Of a stretch of DNA of 64,000 bases, positions 1 to 7,670 are shown piece after piece. Each line of letters begins with the position of its first letter. Position 1 is the first letter of the stretch. The notes beneath the pieces are model-generated. The model did no database searches, had not been told where the DNA came from, and was given only the letters and a program-made list of their open reading frames with translations. This DNA is from Sphingomonas bacterium (lineage in GTDB: Bacteria; Pseudomonadota; Alphaproteobacteria; Sphingomonadales; Sphingomonadaceae). The stretch is taken from contig NZ_CAHJWJ010000004.1 of assembly GCF_903642285.1 (NCBI RefSeq), forward strand, positions 97,668 through 161,667, read 5' to 3'. The position numbers were made by a program, and so were the translations under genes.

Positions 1-195
1 TAACGGGGTACGGGCAAGTTCGACGTAATTGCCGACACCGACGAACCGCAGATCGTGCAGATCGGCCAGCGCATAGATGTCGAAATCGGTGACGCTCAGC
101 AGCAATGCGCCGATCGTCGGCACGACCAGCACGAGCAGCGTACCGACGAAGATCGGCAGAGTGAACGCAATCCCCGCGCGCGTCTGCCTGCTCAC
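1..195 (-). CDS. Sugar ABC transporter permease, MalF/UgpA type (partial, cut by window edge)
   Basis: This is the first 65 codons of an inner-membrane permease of the binding-protein-dependent sugar ABC family; the rest lies outside the window. It opens with a GTG whose bases overlap the TGA of the solute-binding-protein gene (GTGA), so the two are translationally coupled. The visible part has a basic start (MSRQTRAG), one long hydrophobic segment (about residues 9-32) and then the sequence FVGVGNYVELAR, which matches the region after the first transmembrane helix in MalF-like permeases. The family assignment rests on this N-terminal stretch plus the neighbouring binding protein. The transported sugar cannot be told from the sequence. 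Confidence 0.8.
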   Translation of the reverse strand, partial: MSRQTRAGIAFTLPIFVGTLLVLVVPTIGALLLSVTDFDIYALADLHDLRFVGVGNYVELARTPL

Positions 196-1436
196 GCCGC
201 TTTGCCGCGATCGAGCAGCCAGCGGCGCTTTTCAAGGATGCGGTCGACCCGCTTGTCCATTTCGATGGTGGCAGCCTCCACGCTGTAGTCGCCCCGGACC
301 ATGTGTTCGGCGACCAACTGCACCTCGGTGACGATTCGTTCCCATTCGGGCACCGCCGGCGCGGGGACGCTGTGGGCGATCTGGCGGGCGAATGTCTGCG
401 AGACGCCATCGTCCCGCAGCCCGGGGACCGTCCAGGCGCTGGGGCGGGTCGGCAGATCGCCGGTAATGCGGTAGAGACCGCACTGCGTCGTCGCCCGGCA
501 CAGATATTCGACCAGTTGCCACGCCCGCGCCGGGTCGCGGGCGATATGGCTGACCGCGAGGCAGGTTCCACGCGCCATGGCCGCGCCCGGGCCGCTCGGG
601 CCCGGCGTCCTTGCGACGCTCCAGTTGTCCGGCGGCAGGAAATTTGCGCGGAGTCGCAAATCGCCGATCGTCACCGCATTCGACGGCATGATCGCAAACC
701 AGCCGCGGCGAAGCGACAGATAGGTATCGCCAACCTCCGCCCCAGTGACGATCGGCGCGAACCCGTCATCGAAAATCGACCTGTAAAACGCCAGTGCGGC
801 GCGAAACCCGGGCGACGAGAAGTTACCGCGCGTCTGCACGTCGCGCAGCATCGGCACGCTCTGCTGCGCCGCGAAATTGAACAACGGTTCGGGCCAGTCG
901 AGCAGATGCAGCGTCACATATCGGCCCGGGTGCCGCCGTTTGATCGAATGCGCCATCCGCCTCCATTCCGGCCAATCGAGCGGCGGTGCCGGATAGCCGA
1001 CTTCGGCGATCAGGTCGCGCCGATAGAATTGCACCCAGCTGTCTGCCGTCCACGGCACCGCGACCGCACGACCGTCGACGTCGACCAGCGCCCGCGCGCC
1101 GGCAAACCGGTCGGCAAGCAGCGCCGTCCCGGTCGGCAGCGCCGCCAACGCACCGACAAGTGCCAGTTCGGGCAACCAGTCGCTGTTGAGCATCATCACG
1201 TCGGGCAGCGAGTCGCCCGCAAAACCCGACAGCAGCTTTTCGTGCGCGCCCGTCCAGGGCACGGCCTGCGAATCCACCCGGATACCCGTCACGCGTTGAA
1301 AGGGCGGCAGGAGCAGCGGCGCGTTCTCGCCGACCGCGCCCAACGCCCACCACGTTATCCCGCCCTCATCGCGCTGGCCGCACGCCGCAACGGCCGCGCC
1401 TGCCCCAATGCCCAATGCGTCGCGCCGCGAGATCAC
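192..1436 (-). CDS. Extracellular solute-binding protein, sugar ABC transporter (family 1)
   Basis: This is the periplasmic substrate-binding protein of an ABC importer, 414 residues, the usual size for family 1 sugar-binding proteins. It starts at GTG. The N-terminus carries a twin-arginine pair (SRRD) followed by a short hydrophobic stretch and a lipobox-like AVAAC, so it is probably a Tat-exported lipoprotein. The body shows the family pattern: a PDVMMLNSDW segment lining the ligand cleft, then AVPWTADSWVQFYRRDL, and a late MPSNAV-type hinge. It is followed at a 4-base overlap by the permease gene. A TonB receptor and a GH1 glycosidase nearby suggest an oligosaccharide or glycoside ligand; that is inference. 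Confidence 0.85.
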   Translation of the reverse strand: MISRRDALGIGAGAAVAACGQRDEGGITWWALGAVGENAPLLLPPFQRVTGIRVDSQAVPWTGAHEKLLSGFAGDSLPDVMMLNSDWLPELALVGALAALPTGTALLADRFAGARALVDVDGRAVAVPWTADSWVQFYRRDLIAEVGYPAPPLDWPEWRRMAHSIKRRHPGRYVTLHLLDWPEPLFNFAAQQSVPMLRDVQTRGNFSSPGFRAALAFYRSIFDDGFAPIVTGAEVGDTYLSLRRGWFAIMPSNAVTIGDLRLRANFLPPDNWSVARTPGPSGPGAAMARGTCLAVSHIARDPARAWQLVEYLCRATTQCGLYRITGDLPTRPSAWTVPGLRDDGVSQTFARQIAHSVPAPAVPEWERIVTEVQLVAEHMVRGDYSVEAATIEMDKRVDRILEKRRWLLDRGKAA

Positions 1437-1663
1437 GACGATGATCGTCTACAAGATCTTGCACCCGTCCCCATACCGGCACGGTAATCGCGCCACGGCG
1501 TGGGCCAAAGGGCAAAAATGGCACAGCCGATGATCCAAATCATCCGCGCCGGAAAACGGTCTCGCGACAAAAGGTTGCGCTGCTAAGTGCGTCACGGATC
1601 GGTAACCGACAAGATAGAGCGATATCATTGGGGTCGCCGATCTGCATAAAGGGGGGAATCCGA

Positions 1664-4639
1664 TTGTCTGTTGCTGCTTATCGCCGTTATCTGTCGACCG
1701 GCGCGGCGTTGCTGCTTGCGGCGGGAACGGCACATGCGCAGACCGCGCAGGACAAGGCCGCCGATCCGCAGCCTGTCGTCGCTTCGCCGTCGCCGCCCGA
1801 AAGCCAGGGGGACGACATCGTCGTGACCGGCTCGCGGATCGCCCGCCCCGAACTCGCCGCGCCCAATCCGATCATATCGTTTAATGCAGCGGCGATCGAG
1901 CAGTCGGGCAACACGAACATCACGAACTTCCTGCTGCGCGTACCGGCGCTGACCGGCTCGCGCGATACGACGCAGACCGCGGGCGGCAACGGCGTGTCCA
2001 GCGGGCAGTTCGGGATCGCGGGATTGAACGAACTCAATCTGCGCAATCTCGGCACGAACCGCACGCTCGTGCTGGTGGACGGCCGCCGTCATGTGGCGGG
2101 GGAGGTCAATACCGCCGCCGTCGATGTGAACAGCATCCCCACCGACCTGATCGAGCGCGTGGACGTGCTGACCGGCGCGGTATCCGCCGTCTATGGCGCG
2201 GACGGCGTGACCGGCGTGGTGAACTTCATTCTCAAGCGCGATTTCGACGGCCTGAGCGCCCGCGCGCAGATGGGCGTCTCGCAATATGGCGACGCCGCCA
2301 ATCATTTCGTGTCGGTCACCGCCGGACGCAATTTCGCCGACGGTCATGGCAATCTGACGCTGGCATACGAGTATAATTCCGATGATCCGGTCGCGAACGA
2401 CGACCGCAAGTTCCTGCAATTCGCCAACCGCCAGTTTCTGGTACCCAACCCGAATTATCAGGCGGGCGCGGCAGGCTCTTACCAGAACGTCCTGGTTCGC
2501 GGCCTTCGCTACACCCAGGAATCGCCGCTGGGCGCGGTCTTCGTCGGCGGCGACGCCGCCCCGAGCTTCGACGGGCTCGGCCGTCCGTACGACAACGGCA
2601 CGCCTCTCTCGTCCGCGCCTTATTACGGGATTGGCGGCGTCAACACGCCCGTGGCGGGCTTCTACCAGGGCGACCTTCTCCCGAAGACCGAGCGGCACGA
2701 TGTCAACCTCCTGACGCATTACGACTTTTCGGACGCCTTCAAACTGTCGCTGGAAGGCAAGTTCGTGGAGAATCGCGCCACCAGCAGCGGCTCGTATTTG
2801 CAGACCTATGGGCAGGCGGTCGCGGTCACCAACCCGTTCGTGCCCGACGCAGTTCGCCGGGCCGCACTGCTGGCGGGCGCGGACACGCTGTACGTCAACC
2901 GCGACGATATCGATTATGGGCGTCAGGAAGAATCCGACCGGCGCCGCACCTATCGCGGCGTCATCGACGTATCGGGTCGGATTTCGGATCACGCAACCTA
3001 CGACGCCTATTATGAATATGGCCGCACCGACGTACGGATCACGCGAGTCGGCGATCGTCTCGCCGATCGCTACACGCAGGCGATCGACGCGGTGCTCAGC
3101 CCCAGCGGACAGATCGTGTGCCGGGTCACGCTGACCAACCCGACCAGTGGCTGCATACCGATCAGCCTGTTCGGCCCCGGACCGGCGACGCCGCAGCAGC
3201 TCGGCTATTTCCAGGTCAACGACGTGAGCAACGCCGGTATTACGCAGCAGGTCGCGAGCGCGTCCATATCGGGCGACTTCGGCCAGTTCTTCGAACTGCC
3301 GGGCGGGCCGGTTCAGTTCTCGTTCGGTGGCGAGTATCGCAAAGAGACGAGCCGCTTCGATCCAAGCGCCAATCTGGTGAACGCCCGTTTCTACGAATAT
3401 GACGAGCCGTCATTAGTGTTACCGAGTAGCGGCCGGTTCGACGTCGAGGAAGCATTCGGCGAATTGAACGTGCCCGTGCTCAAGGACACCCGCTTCGCGA
3501 AGACGCTCTCGTTCGGCGCGGCGGGCCGGTACTCGCATTATTCCACCGTCGGGGATACCGAGACCTGGCAGTTCAACGGCGTCTATGCGCCGGTGCGCGA
3601 CATCACCTTTCGTGGCTCCTACGGCAACGCAGTACGCGCGCCCAATATCGGCGAGCTGTTCCAGCCGCGCTTCAGCAGTTCCAATTTCTTTACCGATCCT
3701 TGTACCCCGGCACAGATCGGTAACGGCACGCAATATCGCGCCGCCAACTGCGCCGCGACGCTGGGCGCGGTCGGCGCAAGCTCCAACCCGGGCTTGCAGA
3801 CCGGCGCGTTCGTCAACGGCGTCCAGTCGGGCAACGCGAACCTGAAGGCGGAAACCGCGCGCACCTGGACCGCAGGCATCGTGCTCCGGCCGCATTTCCT
3901 GCGTGGTTTCACGGCGTCGTTCGACTGGTATGACATCCGGCTCAAGGACGCGATCAACCAGGTGACGCCGTCCGATCTCGCCAATCTCTGCGTCGATCAG
4001 CAGACGACCGCGAACCCGTTCTGCGCCGCGATCACCCGCGCCAGCGCGGCCTATCTCGCCGCCAATCCAAACCTGGCGGCGCTCGGGTTCAAAACCGGCT
4101 CGATCGTCGGCTACACCGTCAGCCCGCAGAACGTCGCCAGTTTCCGCACCGCGGGCCTCGACGTCAATCTCGACTATCTGCTGGACAGCGCGAAGGCGGG
4201 GACGTTCGATCTCAAACTGGTCGGTGGTTATGTCAACCGGCTGGAGTTCACCGGCATCATCGGCGCGCCGGTTACGAATAATCTCGATCAGTCGGGCCGG
4301 CCGCAATGGAATGCGAATTTCTCGCCGAGCTGGACGCTCGGGGGGTTCACGCTCAACTACAATCTGCGATGGTTCGACGCGACATTGGCGTTCGACCGTA
4401 ACACGCTTGCCGCCAGCCCGGATATCGCCGCCGGGCGCTATATCCGCAACGACGCGCTGTGGCAGCACGACTTGCAGGCACAATATCAATTGCCTGGCGG
4501 CTTTGCCTTTTATGGCGGCGTCACCAACCTGACCGACCAGAAGCCCGATCCGGCAAGCTACGGCACCAACAACCCGGTATCGCCACTCGGTCGATATTTC
4601 TACACCGGGGTGAAAGTCCGGTTGAACGGTCCGAAGTAG
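1664..4639 (+). CDS. TonB-dependent receptor (carbohydrate-type, large)
   Basis: An outer-membrane 22-strand barrel receptor with plug domain, 991 residues from the chosen start. I choose the TTG at 1664 because an AAGGGGGG ribosome-binding site lies just before it and it gives a clean signal peptide ending in AHA-Q. A TTG at 1628 would add 12 residues. After a short linker the TonB box region reads DDIVVTGSRI (about residues 48-57). The plug follows (LVLVDGRRH, VDVLTGAVSAVYGADGVTGVVNFILK) and the barrel ends with YTGVKVRLNGPK. The length and the VTGSR box are typical of sphingomonad receptors for sugars or other large substrates. It lies beside an ABC importer and a GH1 enzyme, which supports a role in glycoside uptake. 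Confidence 0.9.
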   Translation: MSVAAYRRYLSTGAALLLAAGTAHAQTAQDKAADPQPVVASPSPPESQGDDIVVTGSRIARPELAAPNPIISFNAAAIEQSGNTNITNFLLRVPALTGSRDTTQTAGGNGVSSGQFGIAGLNELNLRNLGTNRTLVLVDGRRHVAGEVNTAAVDVNSIPTDLIERVDVLTGAVSAVYGADGVTGVVNFILKRDFDGLSARAQMGVSQYGDAANHFVSVTAGRNFADGHGNLTLAYEYNSDDPVANDDRKFLQFANRQFLVPNPNYQAGAAGSYQNVLVRGLRYTQESPLGAVFVGGDAAPSFDGLGRPYDNGTPLSSAPYYGIGGVNTPVAGFYQGDLLPKTERHDVNLLTHYDFSDAFKLSLEGKFVENRATSSGSYLQTYGQAVAVTNPFVPDAVRRAALLAGADTLYVNRDDIDYGRQEESDRRRTYRGVIDVSGRISDHATYDAYYEYGRTDVRITRVGDRLADRYTQAIDAVLSPSGQIVCRVTLTNPTSGCIPISLFGPGPATPQQLGYFQVNDVSNAGITQQVASASISGDFGQFFELPGGPVQFSFGGEYRKETSRFDPSANLVNARFYEYDEPSLVLPSSGRFDVEEAFGELNVPVLKDTRFAKTLSFGAAGRYSHYSTVGDTETWQFNGVYAPVRDITFRGSYGNAVRAPNIGELFQPRFSSSNFFTDPCTPAQIGNGTQYRAANCAATLGAVGASSNPGLQTGAFVNGVQSGNANLKAETARTWTAGIVLRPHFLRGFTASFDWYDIRLKDAINQVTPSDLANLCVDQQTTANPFCAAITRASAAYLAANPNLAALGFKTGSIVGYTVSPQNVASFRTAGLDVNLDYLLDSAKAGTFDLKLVGGYVNRLEFTGIIGAPVTNNLDQSGRPQWNANFSPSWTLGGFTLNYNLRWFDATLAFDRNTLAASPDIAAGRYIRNDALWQHDLQAQYQLPGGFAFYGGVTNLTDQKPDPASYGTNNPVSPLGRYFYTGVKVRLNGPK

Positions 4640-4690
4640 GCCGGGCCTTATCGCCCTGCCCTGCGCCCGGCGTCGGTCGGGGCACGGACG

Positions 4691-4795
4691 ATGGTCGTCG
4701 CGCTCCCGGCCACGGGATCGACCGTGCGCGAGCGTTGGGATGCCGGGCGTCAACGCGCCGAAGGGATGATTGCCAGACTGAAAGCGGCGAACTGA
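4691..4795 (+). pseudogene. Possible C-terminal remnant in the gap after the TonB receptor
   Basis: The 251-base gap between the receptor stop and the HAD gene contains a 34-codon open stretch in the receptor's frame, ending in TGA at 4795. Its residues STVRERWDAGRQRAEG faintly recall the extreme C-terminus of some patatin-like (DUF3734) proteins. There is no visible ribosome-binding site and no upstream coding region. It may be a degraded gene tail or chance. Nothing else recognisable lies in this gap. Confidence 0.2.
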
Positions 4796-4896
4796 ACCGG
4801 GCTGCCGGGCCTGCATATCGTCGAAGCCGGTAACGAAACCGTGTAGCTCGATCGCAGCATTGCTACGGACTTGGCGCGCGCAAGCAAGGAATGACC

Positions 4897-5586
4897 ATGC
4901 ACATCAAGGCAGTTCTCTTCGACATCGACGGTACGCTGATCGACAGCAACGATCTGCATGTCCTCGCCTGGGAAGAAGCCTTCGCCGGCATCGGTGCAAG
5001 CTTCGAGCGAGACGTGCTCCATGATCAGATCGGGAAAGGGACGGACATGCTCGTCCCCGCACTGATACCCGACCTCGACGAGGCGGAACGGGAACGCCTC
5101 GGCGAAGCGCATGGCACGATCTTCAAGGACAGATATCTCGGCGAGGCGAAACCCTTCGCCGATGCTCATAGGCTGCTGAAGCATGTGTACGATCATGGGC
5201 AGAAGATCGTTCTGGCATCGTCCGCGTCGGCCGGCGAACTCGACCATTATCTGGTTCTGCTCGACGCCCGGGATCTCGTCGCTGCCACGACCAGCAGCGA
5301 CGATGTCGAGCGGACCAAGCCGGCCCCCGATATCTTCGCGACCGCACTCGCCAAATTACCGGGGCTCCAGCCGGACGAGGTCATGGTCGTTGGTGACACG
5401 CCCTACGACATCGAAGCCGCCGGCAAATGCGGCATCGCGGCCATAGCGGTCCGGACGGGCGGATTTGCGGACGATGTCCTGCAAAGGGCGGGTGCCGTGG
5501 CGATCTACGACGATCCCGCCGCACTGCTGGCGGGTTACGACACGTCTCCGCTCGGCCCGCAGCCCGTCCGTCCGAAGTGTCCGTGA
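4897..5586 (+). CDS. HAD-superfamily phosphatase (CbbY / beta-phosphoglucomutase-like)
   Basis: A soluble HAD hydrolase of 229 residues acting on a small phosphorylated metabolite. Motif I is FDIDGTLIDS with nucleophile Asp9 and acid/base Asp11. Motif II is the LASSASAGE segment, motif III the Lys of ERTKPAPDIF, and motif IV VVGDTPYDIEAA. The helical C1 cap (about residues 16-80) places it with phosphoglycolate-phosphatase or beta-phosphoglucomutase-like enzymes. I prefer the ATG at 4897 over 4891 because the AAGGA at 4886 is then correctly spaced. It is convergent with the GH1 gene, 21 bases away. A role in dephosphorylating sugar phosphates from this catabolic cluster is plausible but not shown. 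Confidence 0.8.
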   Translation: MHIKAVLFDIDGTLIDSNDLHVLAWEEAFAGIGASFERDVLHDQIGKGTDMLVPALIPDLDEAERERLGEAHGTIFKDRYLGEAKPFADAHRLLKHVYDHGQKIVLASSASAGELDHYLVLLDARDLVAATTSSDDVERTKPAPDIFATALAKLPGLQPDEVMVVGDTPYDIEAAGKCGIAAIAVRTGGFADDVLQRAGAVAIYDDPAALLAGYDTSPLGPQPVRPKCP

Positions 5587-5607
5587 AGCATCGTAAAGGT
5601 GCCGATC

Positions 5608-6900
5608 TTAGCTGTCGGGCACCGCGGCAACGCTGCCGACATGCTTGATCATCCGTCGTGCCCGCGCGCGCTGCCGTACCGCGTGGACGCCGTCGGTTTC
5701 GTCCGGCATGACCACGGGGACGGTCAGGCACATGCTCTGGGTCGGCAGCACGTCGCGCCATTGCAGGATCAGGTCCTTATAGGCCCGGCCGACCGGCCTG
5801 ATATTGCGATCGAGATCATAGAGACCCAGCGTATTGACGTTGCCATTGGTTTCGCGGAGCGCGCTGTCCCAGTCGATCTGGTCGGTCAGCGAATACCATG
5901 TGAACCCGACAACCGGCACGCCGTCGTTGCGCACGCGCAACACGTTCGCCCACTCCTTCCATAGCCAGTCCACCGCCTCGGTGCCGAGCGGGCCCTGGGT
6001 CAGATTGGTTTCGGTATGCATGACGGGCAGCTGGTAGCGGCCATGATATTGCCGCGTGATCTCGCTGTAGCCGAAGATCTCGCCGGACGCCCGCGTCGAT
6101 CCGTCGGGTGCGACCCGGTGCTCGTTAGTGACGTAATAATCGTTGCCCATGATGCAGTGCTGTTTGAGTTGGTTGTCGAGGAAGAAGTGATATTCTTCCT
6201 TGGTCATGCCGTTATCCAGCAGATATTCGTACATCTCCGAATCGACACGGCGGCCGTAATTCAGATCGAGCGAGAGGAAACGCTGCGAATTCATCAGTTC
6301 TGCCGCCCGGATCGCTGCCGGGCTTTCTGCATGGAAATATTCGGACGACTCGCTTTGAATGAAGATCGCATCCGGGCGGACCGTGAGGATCGCCTCCATC
6401 GCCAGCACATTGGCCTTGACCAGGTGTTTCAGGGCGGTGACGAACCCCAGTTCGCTGCTCAGCTGCTCGTTCCACCAGCCGTAACGGGCCGAAAAGGTGG
6501 CGCAGATATACATCTCGTTGACCGGGGTGTAGAGTTGCACCCAGGGGAAGCGGCGGGCGAAGGCCAGCGCATAACCGCGAAACAGCGCTGGAAAATCGGG
6601 GTTCTGAAAATTCCCGATCCAGTCGGGCACGCCGAAATGACACAGATCGACGATCGGCGCGATGTTGCGTCGCTTCAGTTCGGCAAAGGCCTGGTCGGCG
6701 AATTCCCAGTCGTATTTGTGCTCGGCAAGCCACGTCTTGTGGATCGGCGGCCCGAAGCGGAGATAGCCGATGCCGATCTCCTCGACGAGCGCGAAGTCCT
6801 CCCGCCAGCGTCGATAGTGGCCGCAGCTCTCCATCTCGTCGACGCGCGTGCGTCCGCCGTTGATGGTCGGTACGCTGTTCTCGATCCCGGTCGCGAACAT
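5608..6900 (-). CDS. Glycoside hydrolase family 1 (beta-glucosidase-like)
   Basis: A retaining glycosidase with a TIM-barrel fold, 430 residues from the first ATG. The acid/base Glu129 sits in TPVNEMY, the counterpart of the GH1 TFNEP motif. The likely nucleophile is Glu297 in VMHTETN, the counterpart of TENG. The N-terminus MFATGIENSVPTI and the segment GFTWYSLTDQIDW near the end are family-like. No signal peptide is seen, so the enzyme is probably cytoplasmic and acts on sugars brought in by the adjacent importer and receptor. The start is odd: the only good ribosome-binding site (AAGGAG) lies 19 bases before this ATG but 7 bases before an in-frame ATC, four codons upstream. The last 40 residues are charged and outside the usual core. 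Confidence 0.85.
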   Translation of the reverse strand: MFATGIENSVPTINGGRTRVDEMESCGHYRRWREDFALVEEIGIGYLRFGPPIHKTWLAEHKYDWEFADQAFAELKRRNIAPIVDLCHFGVPDWIGNFQNPDFPALFRGYALAFARRFPWVQLYTPVNEMYICATFSARYGWWNEQLSSELGFVTALKHLVKANVLAMEAILTVRPDAIFIQSESSEYFHAESPAAIRAAELMNSQRFLSLDLNYGRRVDSEMYEYLLDNGMTKEEYHFFLDNQLKQHCIMGNDYYVTNEHRVAPDGSTRASGEIFGYSEITRQYHGRYQLPVMHTETNLTQGPLGTEAVDWLWKEWANVLRVRNDGVPVVGFTWYSLTDQIDWDSALRETNGNVNTLGLYDLDRNIRPVGRAYKDLILQWRDVLPTQSMCLTVPVVMPDETDGVHAVRQRARARRMIKHVGSVAAVPDS

Positions 6901-7238
6901 GAAGGTGGCGATGACGTGTCTCCTTGGGCAGGCATGCGATCGGCCGACAGAAAAGCGCGCGCGTGGACAAGTCCAGCCAAATGTTGCGGCCCTGGCGGTT
7001 TTTGACGTGGGCCGTTCCGTCAAGGCGTCGCAGCGCAGCCCGTCGGTTGCCCCGAAGGGACGGCGCATAGCCCGGTGCTCGCGCACACAAAACTATAGAA
7101 AACATATGCAAACGGCGCGTTTGCCGTCTCGAAACTCCACGCCGATCGGTCTAGCCTCGCGGCATGGACAAACTTGAGAATCAGGCGGAGCGACGATGGC
7201 ATGGGGCGCCGCCGCCGTCGGCGAAAGGCGGACGCGAT

Positions 7239-7271
7239 GATCGCTTCGTCGGCCCGACGAAGCGATCTTTT
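7239..7271 (+). promoter_or_regulatory. Perfect 14-bp-arm palindrome followed by TTTT, kdp leader
   Basis: The arms are GATCGCTTCGTCGG and its exact reverse complement, separated by one C (7239-7267), with TTTT immediately after (7268-7271). As RNA this would be a very stable hairpin with a short U-run, like an intrinsic terminator or attenuator on the + strand. As DNA it could be an operator. It sits about 105 bases upstream of the kdp micro-ORF. Confidence 0.5.
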
Positions 7272-7285
7272 CGTTCGTCGTCCTC

Positions 7286-7308
7286 CCATGGCCGACGCGT
7301 CGGCATGG
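7286..7308. promoter_or_regulatory. Second palindrome in kdp leader
   Basis: A perfect 14-base palindrome GCCGACGCGTCGGC is flanked by CCATG and CATGG, giving a near-perfect 23-base dyad. It lies 15 bases after the first palindrome's T-run and 66 bases before the kdp micro-ORF. The symmetry suits binding by a dimeric regulator such as KdpE, or RNA folding. No function is proven. Confidence 0.4.
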
Positions 7309-7373
7309 TTTCTATCGATGATGGTCGAACAGCGACGCATCTCATCGCCTGAATATCCCAACCGGAGGACGTA

Positions 7374-7457
7374 ATGCAGGATCTACTCTGGCTATCTGCA
7401 CTTGGCGGATTGTTTCTTTTGACGGTCGCGTATTTCCGTCTCTGCAGCAACGTTTGA
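7374..7457 (+). CDS. Small membrane protein, 27 aa, upstream of kdpF
   Basis: A 27-codon ORF with a strong ribosome-binding site (CCGGAGGACGTA before ATG). It is almost entirely one hydrophobic helix (LLWLSALGGLFLLTVAYF) followed by RLCSNV. It ends 11 bases before kdpF, and the sequence just after its stop supplies the kdpF ribosome-binding site. Tiny one-helix ORFs at the head of alphaproteobacterial kdp operons are familiar to me, though I cannot name this family with certainty. It could be a small Kdp subunit or a leader peptide controlling kdpF translation. Confidence 0.65.
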   Translation: MQDLLWLSALGGLFLLTVAYFRLCSNV

Positions 7458-7468
7458 AGGAGCCGTCG

Positions 7469-7558
7469 ATGACCATCGATCTCTGGCTCGGCGGAGCGAC
7501 CGCGATCGTCCTTCTTGCCTATCTCGTCGCGGTGCTCGTGCACCCGGAGCGGTTCTGA
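7469..7558 (+). CDS. kdpF: K+-transporting ATPase subunit KdpF
   Basis: A 29-residue single-helix membrane peptide. The sequence [10 protein letters not shown]...[15 protein letters not shown] matches the KdpF pattern, including the terminal PERF. In the Kdp complex KdpF packs against KdpA and stabilises it. An AAGGAG site precedes the ATG by 7 bases. A 112-base gap separates it from kdpA, longer than usual in this operon; I see no gene in that gap. Confidence 0.9.
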   Translation: MTIDLWLGGATAIVLLAYLVAVLVHPERF

Positions 7559-7670
7559 TGGGATCGCACACGCGCCATGCCGACGCCGCCGGTCGGGACC
7601 GCCGGCGCAGCCGACCTTGCGCATTCGACCGCCGTCGTTCGGTTTGGCCGCCTCTTTTCGGATCACCACT

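Larger units (their letters stand above)
6901..7373. other. Divergent intergenic region between GH1 gene and kdp operon
   Basis: About 470 bases without a convincing gene. An AT-rich patch (about 7084-7112) lies on the GH1 side and could hold its promoter. The kdp side holds the two palindromes listed separately. A 62-codon open frame from 7164 to 7352 overlaps both palindromes, has no ribosome-binding site and resembles nothing I know, so I do not call it. Confidence 0.6.

Noticed and set aside
7164..7352. A 62-codon frame in the kdp leader
   Set aside because: No ribosome-binding site, it spans both palindromes, and the sequence is low-complexity Arg/Ser. It is more likely untranslated leader.
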